Assembly (NCBI GenBank): GCA_005789925.1 | Contig: SXWG01000162.1 | Coordinates: 1 to 8,355, forward strand | Direction of reading: 5' to 3' | DNA from: Actinomycetota bacterium | GTDB taxonomy: Bacteria; Actinomycetota; Acidimicrobiia; Acidimicrobiales; Ilumatobacteraceae | Length of the DNA: 8,355 bases | Program-made: the position numbers and the translations under genes | In this document: one piece after another, positions 1-4,912 of the stretch | Numbering within the stretch: the first letter of the stretch is position 1 | Layout of the letters: every line of letters starts with the position of its first letter | The notes under the pieces: generated by a model | Databases searched by the model: none | What the model was told of the DNA's origin: nothing | What the model saw: only the letters and a program-made list of their open reading frames with translations

Positions 1-1
1 G

Positions 2-97
2 AATGGTGGCATCAAGAACAGCCTTGACAGTTGGAATAGCGCGTTCCTGCGCCGGCTCGGGGATGACTCCGCGCTCTTCCACGATGTGAGTGTATGA
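2..97 (+). CDS. Possible 3' end of an unidentified upstream gene (partial)
   Basis: An open frame runs in from the left edge and stops at TGA 95-97, giving about 31 residues that end in LRRLGDDSALFHDVSV. About two thirds of its codons end in G or C, which is somewhat lower than in the clear genes of the window but higher than in the competing frames. No domain can be recognised from so short a piece. The opposite strand is also open here, with a possible TTG start at 100 or GTG at 82 and protein-like content (VEERGVIPEPAQERAIP), but it has no ribosome binding site and weaker third-position bias. Which strand is coding, if either, cannot be settled from this window. Confidence 0.3.
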   Translation, partial: NGGIKNSLDSWNSAFLRRLGDDSALFHDVSV

Positions 98-143
98 CAA
101 TACGACGCATCGCAAGGGGGGTCGGCTCTGGGAAGATGGCGCC

Positions 144-755
144 GTGAGCAACCACGACCTGGGCGAATGGTTACGTCACGGTGACGATGGCCGAACAAGG
201 TGTTGGTGGTGTGGCGTGGACCCTTTGTATGTCGCCTACCACGACACCGAATGGGGACGACCTGTACACGATGACCGACGACTCTTCGAGAAGGTCTGTC
301 TCGAGGGGTTCCAGTCGGGGCTCAGTTGGCTGACGATTCTGCGCAAACGGGACAATTTTCGGCAAGCATTCGACGACTTCGACATCGTGAAAGTCGCTGA
401 ATACAGCGATGATGACATTGCGCGGCTGATGGGCGACGCCGGCATCGTGCGGCATCGCGGAAAGATCAGGTCTGTGATCAACAACGCGCGTCGATGTGCA
501 GAATTGATTGCACGCGACGGCTCATTTGCCGACTTTGTGTGGAGTTTTGTGCCCGATGGCCCGGAAGGCGACCGCTCGCGGCCACTAGGGATTCCATCGC
601 AGACCCCGTCTTCCACACGGCTGTCGAAAGAACTGAAGAAGCGAGGCTGGAGCTTCGTCGGACCCACCACGATGTACGCCTTCATGCAGTCAGTCGGAGT
701 GGTCAATGACCACCTTCACGGATGTCACGTGCGAGACGAGATCAGCGCGGCTTGA
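144..755 (+). CDS. tag: DNA-3-methyladenine glycosylase I (TAG)
   Basis: This enzyme excises 3-methyladenine from alkylated DNA and starts base excision repair in the cytoplasm. The 203-residue product aligns by eye along the full length of E. coli TAG (187 residues). Visible family landmarks are RCWWCGVDPLYVAYHDTEWG near the N-terminus, CLEGFQSGLSW (residues 52-62), GIVRHRGKI, FADFVWSF, LKKRGWSFVGPTTMYAFMQ and VNDHLHGC at the end. The four zinc ligands known in E. coli TAG (C4, H17, H175, C179) correspond to C20, H33, H190 and C194, and the base-recognition residues Y16, E38 and W46 to Y32, E54 and W62, so the enzyme should be active. I prefer the GTG at 144 because GGGAAG lies 8 nt upstream and the longer GTG start at 90 adds 18 residues with no family counterpart. 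The gene's last 14 bases overlap the end of the convergent HEAT-repeat gene. No damage-inducible operator was recognised upstream. Confidence 0.95.
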   Translation: MSNHDLGEWLRHGDDGRTRCWWCGVDPLYVAYHDTEWGRPVHDDRRLFEKVCLEGFQSGLSWLTILRKRDNFRQAFDDFDIVKVAEYSDDDIARLMGDAGIVRHRGKIRSVINNARRCAELIARDGSFADFVWSFVPDGPEGDRSRPLGIPSQTPSSTRLSKELKKRGWSFVGPTTMYAFMQSVGVVNDHLHGCHVRDEISAA

Positions 756-1347
756 CCAAGTCTTCCGCGTTCTGGCGAACCTGCCAGTCGTTGTCGGTGA
801 GCGCATGCTGAAGTGCAGCGTCGACTTCGGGTCCGTCGAACGGTGCGAGTGCGAGAACAGCACGTCTGCGGACCGCAGGCTTGTCGTTGCATCCGGCCAG
901 AATCGCTGGCAGACCCCGCACATCGCCGATGGCACCGAGTGCCGCGACGCACGCTTCACGAACGAGAGCACGTTCGTCCTGAGTCGCACAGGCGATGAGC
1001 GCACGCAGCTCATCATCTGACACGCTCTCGCGCTCGCCGAAGGCCCAAGCGGCCATTTCCGCGACATAGAGATCATCGTCCTGTAACAGCGTGATGAGGT
1101 GCACATTCGTGTGATGCGCCCCAAGTTGGGCGACCCGTCGACGCACGTATTCGCTTTCGTCGGCCAGGTGTGATTTCAAGTCATGCGTGGTGAGTGCCCC
1201 CATGCGGTCAAGCGCACGAAGTGCACTCGACCGAGTCTTCGCATCTGAACTTGAGAGACCATCGCGAATGGTGTTCTCATCGCCGGAGAATCCGGCAAGG
1301 ATCGTGCGGAGACGTTCCCCAGAGGTGGAGTCAGGCGATGTGTTCAT
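742..1347 (-). CDS. HEAT-repeat protein (PBS-lyase-like HEAT repeats)
   Basis: The 201-residue product is almost wholly alpha-helical and built from about six HEAT-like units of roughly 30 residues. The second helices carry the usual signature of Asp/Asn turn, Val-Arg and small residues: SDAKTRSSALRAL (34-46), DESEYVRRRVAQL (63-75), DDLYVAEMAAWAFGE (91-105), DERALVREACVAALGAIGD (124-142), NDKPAVRRRAVLALAPF (154-170) and NDWQVRQNAEDLV (186-198). There is no signal peptide, membrane segment or catalytic motif. Such solenoids act as protein-binding scaffolds, and some members act as lyase-like chaperones for chromophores; no partner can be named here. The ATG at 1347 lies 22 bp after the stop of the small membrane protein gene on the same strand, so co-transcription is likely. 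No good Shine-Dalgarno sequence precedes the start. The 3' end overlaps tag by 14 bp. The fold call is firm; the function is unknown. Confidence 0.88.
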   Translation of the reverse strand: MNTSPDSTSGERLRTILAGFSGDENTIRDGLSSSDAKTRSSALRALDRMGALTTHDLKSHLADESEYVRRRVAQLGAHHTNVHLITLLQDDDLYVAEMAAWAFGERESVSDDELRALIACATQDERALVREACVAALGAIGDVRGLPAILAGCNDKPAVRRRAVLALAPFDGPEVDAALQHALTDNDWQVRQNAEDLVKPR

Positions 1348-1369
1348 GCGCGACTCGACTGCGACAGTG

Positions 1370-1666
1370 TCATCGCAGCACGTTGTTCACGATGCCGACT
1401 GCGTACGCGGCTGCGAATGAGAGCACCACAGCTAGAACAACTCCGGTGATGATGGCCCCGAGCCCCAAGTGACCAGCGCTCTGCCACCGTCGCACGAATG
1501 GTGCCTTTTGCTCGAGCGGTGTGGGTTTCGTGGTCACCGGCACGCGTGAATCGGGGCGTGAAGTGGCAGGCTTGATGCGGCCAGCCACAATGAGGGCGAC
1601 GAATGCGCACACCAGAGCGAACAAGGAACGGATCGTCGAATCGATGATGGACGACAACACAGACAT
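1370..1666 (-). CDS. Small two-helix membrane protein, unknown function
   Basis: I do not recognise this 98-residue protein. It has two hydrophobic segments, about residues 13-29 (SLFALVCAFVALIVAG) and 68-93 (LGLGAIITGVVLAVVLSFAA onward), joined by a hydrophilic loop of about 38 residues rich in Pro, Thr and basic residues (VPVTTKPTPLEQKAPFVRRW). Both ends therefore probably lie on the same side of the membrane. The codons end mostly in G or C, as in neighbouring genes, which supports real coding. The ATG at 1666 is directly preceded by an in-frame GTG (1669-1667) that is an alternative start. The frame stays open further upstream to 2059, but there it only mirrors the PDZ protease gene. It sits 22 bp upstream of the HEAT-repeat gene and diverges from the PDZ protease gene, so a membrane anchor for the HEAT scaffold is possible but not shown. 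Confidence 0.72.
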   Translation of the reverse strand: MSVLSSIIDSTIRSLFALVCAFVALIVAGRIKPATSRPDSRVPVTTKPTPLEQKAPFVRRWQSAGHLGLGAIITGVVLAVVLSFAAAYAVGIVNNVLR

Positions 1667-2858
1667 CACAGGGACTGACAGCGTACCCCTGAAGTCCTCG
1701 CCTTGGCCGGCGCCACGTGTGTCAGGACATTCTGGCCAGGGTGAAACCGCTGATGTCGCGACGTTGCGTCGACGATTGCGACGCGAGCGAATGGCGATTC
1801 CGCTCGTCACTATCTCCTGGCTGATCATCTTGACGATTGTCGTCAGTTCGGTTATTCGCATCGAGCGTTGGAAAGTGGCACCGGGTGAGGCGCTTACCGT
1901 GTCTGATCGCATTGCCGTGAAAGCAAAGGAGGGTGGCGACGAAGCACCAGAACGATTCGAGCCGAAGAACAAGATTCGTTTCGTGACGGCATTTGCCGGG
2001 CAACTCACCGCACTCGACGCATTCGTCGGCTGGATCGACCCACATGTGCAGGTCAACACATTAGTGGAACACTTCGGTGAACAAGATCCTGCCGATCAAC
2101 GTCAGGTCGCGTTTCAGTCGATGTTCGGGGCGCAGCAAATTGCCGAGTACGTCGCCTTCTCGCGCCTCGGTTACGACGCCACGTTTAACCAAGGTGCGGC
2201 CATCGTCAAAGAACCTCTGTGTATCGAGAACCCTGATCCGCAGAGTGCTTGCAAGGTGCTCAACGTCGGCGACACCATCACATCACTTGATGGCAAACCG
2301 ATCGACAAGCTGACCGACATTTCGCCCGTCTTGGCGGCACGTTCACCCGGCGATGTCATCGACATCACCGTTCAACCGCGCGACGGAAGCAAGAAGCAGA
2401 ACAAAAAGGTGAAGCTCATCGCCAAACCCGATGATCCGACGAAGACCTTGGTCGGCTTCACTCCCGCCGACACCCGCACCGTCGACGTGCCCTTCGAGGT
2501 CACTATTTCGACTTCAGACATCGGCGGCCCGTCGGCTGGGCTCGCATTCACGTTGGCGCTGCTCGACGAGTTGAGCCCTGGCGAATTGCTCGGATCGCGA
2601 AAAGTTGCCGCGACCGGAACCATCAATGAAGACGGTGAAGTCGGGGCCATCGGAGCTCTCGTCCAAAAAGCTGTCGCCGTGCGCGACTCTGGCGCCACTG
2701 TTTTTCTTGTGCCGCAGGACCAGACAGAGGATGAGATTCGCGCAGCGCAAAAAGCTGCCGGCTCGGGCGTGCGCATCATCGCCGTCGGCAACCTCGACGA
2801 GGCCCTGCACGTACTCGACGAACTGGGTGGGGACCCGCTGCCACGCGTCAACACCTGA
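1644..2858 (+). CDS. Membrane-anchored PDZ/Lon-like serine protease (YlbL family)
   Basis: From ATG 1644 the product is 404 residues. It has a polar, probably disordered N-terminus, a basic stretch RRRLRRER (42-49), one membrane helix (MAIPLVTISWLIILTIVV, about 50-71) and then a domain outside the membrane. A PDZ domain covers about 204-274 (VLNVGDTITSLDGKPIDKL, then a GD-V-x-I-T-V strand). A Lon-type peptidase domain follows at about 275-392, with catalytic Ser297 in SDIGGPSAG and the expected Lys342 in VQKAVAVRDSGATVFLVP, 45 residues later; E. coli Lon has S679 and K722. Like B. subtilis YlbL and M. tuberculosis Rv3194c, it lacks the ATPase of true Lon, so it should act as a secreted-side, ATP-independent protease. 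Its only two cysteines, C193 and C203, flank the PDZ entry and may form a disulfide. The start is uncertain: GTG 1719 and ATG 1791 are alternatives, and the 1644 start overlaps the 5' end of the divergent small membrane protein gene by 23 bp. Confidence 0.92.
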   Translation: MMDDNTDITGTDSVPLKSSPWPAPRVSGHSGQGETADVATLRRRLRRERMAIPLVTISWLIILTIVVSSVIRIERWKVAPGEALTVSDRIAVKAKEGGDEAPERFEPKNKIRFVTAFAGQLTALDAFVGWIDPHVQVNTLVEHFGEQDPADQRQVAFQSMFGAQQIAEYVAFSRLGYDATFNQGAAIVKEPLCIENPDPQSACKVLNVGDTITSLDGKPIDKLTDISPVLAARSPGDVIDITVQPRDGSKKQNKKVKLIAKPDDPTKTLVGFTPADTRTVDVPFEVTISTSDIGGPSAGLAFTLALLDELSPGELLGSRKVAATGTINEDGEVGAIGALVQKAVAVRDSGATVFLVPQDQTEDEIRAAQKAAGSGVRIIAVGNLDEALHVLDELGGDPLPRVNT

Positions 2859-2870
2859 GGCAACTCACCC

Positions 2871-2891
2871 CAGCGCACGCCTCCCGTGCTG
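2871..2891 (+). terminator. Small GC hairpin after the PDZ protease gene
   Basis: Thirteen bases after the PDZ protease stop, GCACG (2875-2879) and CGTGC (2885-2889) form a perfect 5-bp stem with the loop CCTCC. Alternatively CAG and CTG extend a CACG/CGTG stem across a 2-nt bulge. No T-run follows, so it is not a classic intrinsic terminator. It could weaken read-through into the DivIVA gene, or it may be chance in GC-rich DNA. Confidence 0.22.
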
Positions 2892-2939
2892 TCGATTGCC
2901 ACCATCGCGACTGTCCACAGCCGTACTCTTGTTGTACTC

Positions 2940-4898
2940 ATGGCCATTTCGTTCTCCCGCCCGGACCCGGCCTCTCCTGCAGCAGTGGGATCGGCCACGT
3001 TCCCCGTCAACCGACGGGGTTATGACCCTGCCGAAGTCCGTGATTTCTTGCGCATGGTCGCGGCCGAGCTCGCTCGCCTGCAGGAGAGGGAGCGGTTCCT
3101 CGAGAGTGAACTTCGCGCATTGCAGACCAAGGGAATGTCATCGCCTGGGCGCCTCGACGAGGAGACGGTCACAACCTTGTTAGGAGAAGAAGCAGCGCGC
3201 GTGTTGTCGACGGCGCGCGATGCGAGTGTGCAGATTCGAAACCGGGCAGAAGAGTCAGCCACGCGACTCGTTCGCGAAGCGGCAGAAGACGCAGCGCGTA
3301 TCCGCGAGTCCGCCCAGTCCGAAGCAAATCGTCTTCGCAACGATGCGAACAGTGATGCCGAGTCAGAAGTCGAACTTGCGAAGCAGCAGGGACGCGACAT
3401 GGTGTTCGAAGCACGCGAGTACCGCGAGAAGGTGTTGTCAGAGCTCGCTCGCCGCCGCGACGCAGCGCGTGCGCAGATCGAACAACTTCTGCACGGTCGC
3501 GATCGACTGCTGAATGCCTTCGAGCGCGCACGAATCGCATCGGAAGACGTCATCAACGGTCTCGAAGCCGCACATGACGAACCAGAGATGTTGGTGAACC
3601 TATCGCCGACCACTGGTCCGCTGCCGGCGATGCTCCCTACTCGCATGACCGAAGAGACCACACTGACGCCGTTTGACCATGAGACGGCCGTCGAAGTCGA
3701 GAGTGAGCCGGCGAACGAAGTAGTCGAAAGCGCGTTCTATGACCATGCTGTGAGCGACACCGAGCTTCATGCCGAAGAAGCCGAAGCCCCAGTCGTGCAC
3801 CCCGAAGTGTCGAACCCGTCGAACATGCATCCATCGTTGATGGATGAGCGCGATTCGCAAGAAGAGTCGAAAGACGAGACTGGCCCACTTGCCACTGTGG
3901 TGTCGTTGTTCGATGGTCGCCGCGGCAAGAAAAACAATGTCGTCGAAGCAGATGTAGACGCGACCTCCCACGACGATGCCCCGGTTGTGGAACCAGTTGT
4001 CGAGACGGTGGTAGAACCTGTTTTTGCGACGCCAGTTGCGCCGGTCAACAACGTGCCCGAGACACATCAGTTGAGCAAGACCGCCATCGACGACATCTTC
4101 AAGCGACTGCGTGCATCGTCGCCAGCGTCGGTGACCAAGGCTGTCGAGAGCAAGAAGGCCGAGAAGTCCACTGACAAAGAGCTCGTCGAAACACCGGTCG
4201 CACGTCGACCGTTGGCCGTCACACCCGTCGTCGAGCCAGAGAAGTTCATCCATCGTGACGAAGTGCTCGCGCCGATCATCGAGACGTTGGCCAAGAAAAT
4301 CAAGCGGGTGCTTGCCGACGAACAGAATTCGATTCTCGAGGTGCTCGAGAGCAAGAAGCGCAAGATCGACGTTGACGCGTTGTTGGGAACCGAGAAAGTG
4401 CATGTCTCGCGCCACACCGACGCCCTGACCGACACCGTCATGAAAGCGGCGATGGAAGGCGCAAAGACCACGAAGACCGCGCGCGGATCGGTGAAGCGGG
4501 TGACTCCTGCATCTGTGATGTCAGCGATGAGCGATGTGCTCGGTGAACATCTCGTGTCGTCGATGCGTGCGAAGGTCGAATCGATTGTTTCTGAGTGTGA
4601 TAGCGACCGTGATGCGATCGCCGAAGGCGTGCGCAATACGTATCGCGAATGGAAGATGCAGCGTGCCGATGAAGTGGCTGCAGACATCGCCTGTGCGTCG
4701 TTCGTGCGGGGCAGTGTCGAATCGCTCGAACCGGGTACAAAAGTGTGCTGGATGGTCGATCCGAACGGACCCGCATGTCCCGATGCAGAAGACAACTCGT
4801 TGGCGGGTGCAACCATTTGTGGCGAGCCATTCCCGACTGGTCACACAATGCCACCGGCACATGTCGGCTGCCGTTGCATCATTAGCCCCGCGCACTAG
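2940..4898 (+). CDS. DivIVA-domain coiled-coil protein with a C-terminal Mu F-like cysteine domain
   Basis: The 652-residue protein begins MAISFSRPDP and has a DivIVA N-terminal motif at about 18-44 (ATFPVNRRGYDPAEVRDFL). In known DivIVA proteins this part binds curved membrane and recruits growth or division factors. A long Glu/Arg/Ala-rich coiled coil follows to about residue 205. Next come an acidic, Pro/Val-rich, probably disordered region (about 215-430) with a VVEPVVETVVEPV tract, an isolated helix (SKTAIDDIFKRLRA, 379-392) and a helical domain (about 435-590). The last 55 residues match the phage Mu F / SPP1 gp7 minor head pattern: C603-x9-C613-x13-C627 and MPPAH641-x2-C644-R-C646. All seven cysteines lie after residue 552. 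It is much longer than classical DivIVA (Wag31 is about 260 residues). I chose ATG 2940, not the in-frame GTG 2886, because the extra residues (LSIATIATVHSR...) lie before the conserved motif and look non-coding. No Shine-Dalgarno is visible. The UPF0182 gene starts 14 bp downstream, so the two are probably co-translated. A polar scaffold role is inference. Confidence 0.9.
   Translation: MAISFSRPDPASPAAVGSATFPVNRRGYDPAEVRDFLRMVAAELARLQERERFLESELRALQTKGMSSPGRLDEETVTTLLGEEAARVLSTARDASVQIRNRAEESATRLVREAAEDAARIRESAQSEANRLRNDANSDAESEVELAKQQGRDMVFEAREYREKVLSELARRRDAARAQIEQLLHGRDRLLNAFERARIASEDVINGLEAAHDEPEMLVNLSPTTGPLPAMLPTRMTEETTLTPFDHETAVEVESEPANEVVESAFYDHAVSDTELHAEEAEAPVVHPEVSNPSNMHPSLMDERDSQEESKDETGPLATVVSLFDGRRGKKNNVVEADVDATSHDDAPVVEPVVETVVEPVFATPVAPVNNVPETHQLSKTAIDDIFKRLRASSPASVTKAVESKKAEKSTDKELVETPVARRPLAVTPVVEPEKFIHRDEVLAPIIETLAKKIKRVLADEQNSILEVLESKKRKIDVDALLGTEKVHVSRHTDALTDTVMKAAMEGAKTTKTARGSVKRVTPASVMSAMSDVLGEHLVSSMRAKVESIVSECDSDRDAIAEGVRNTYREWKMQRADEVAADIACASFVRGSVESLEPGTKVCWMVDPNGPACPDAEDNSLAGATICGEPFPTGHTMPPAHVGCRCIISPAH
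4728..4895 (+). other. Mu F / SPP1 gp7-like C-terminal domain encoded within the DivIVA gene
   Basis: Codons 597-652 of the DivIVA-domain gene encode a compact Cys/His segment beginning GTKVCWMVDPNGPACPDAED and closing with FPTGHTMPPAHVGCRC. A short glycine (GATICGE) lies between the Cys groups. The preceding helix (QRADEVAADIACASFVRGSV) resembles the Arg-rich helix that precedes this motif in minor head proteins. In the phage family (Pfam Phage_Mu_F) the hallmark is a Cys pair, a Gly, FP/PP and a final H-x2-CRC. The identification is by motif pattern only, without a search. Metal binding by the Cys/His set is possible but not shown. Confidence 0.68.
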
Positions 4899-4912
4899 TA
4901 GCGTCGTCTCGA

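Noticed and set aside
1..100. Possible minus-strand gene starting at TTG 100 or GTG 82 and leaving the window
   Set aside because: The encoded residues look protein-like, but there is no ribosome binding site and third-position bias is weaker than in the + strand frame. It is kept only as an alternative in the partial-gene entry.
1370..2059. Long minus-strand frame of 229 residues opposite the PDZ protease gene
   Set aside because: Only the part from 1666 down to 1370 has membrane-protein character; the upstream part is Ser/Arg-rich and mirrors the codon pattern of the protease gene on the other strand.
3990..4053. Repeated VVEPVVETVVEPV tract considered as a tandem DNA repeat
   Set aside because: The repetition is mainly at protein level and short; it is ordinary low-complexity sequence in a disordered acidic linker.
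3600..4415. 271-residue minus-strand frame inside the DivIVA gene
   Set aside because: It is rich in His, Arg and Leu, as expected from the antisense of an Asp/Glu/Val-rich coding region, and shows no domain or start signal. The + strand gene has clear coiled-coil and DivIVA features throughout.
4067..4816. 249-residue minus-strand frame across the Mu F-like domain
   Set aside because: Ser/Thr/Ala-rich antisense shadow of the DivIVA gene with no recognisable motif.
2940..4898. Prophage remnant as an explanation for the Mu F-like motif
   Set aside because: The motif is fused in frame to an intact DivIVA-domain protein with the same codon style, and the flanking genes are typical chromosomal actinobacterial genes with no other phage gene.
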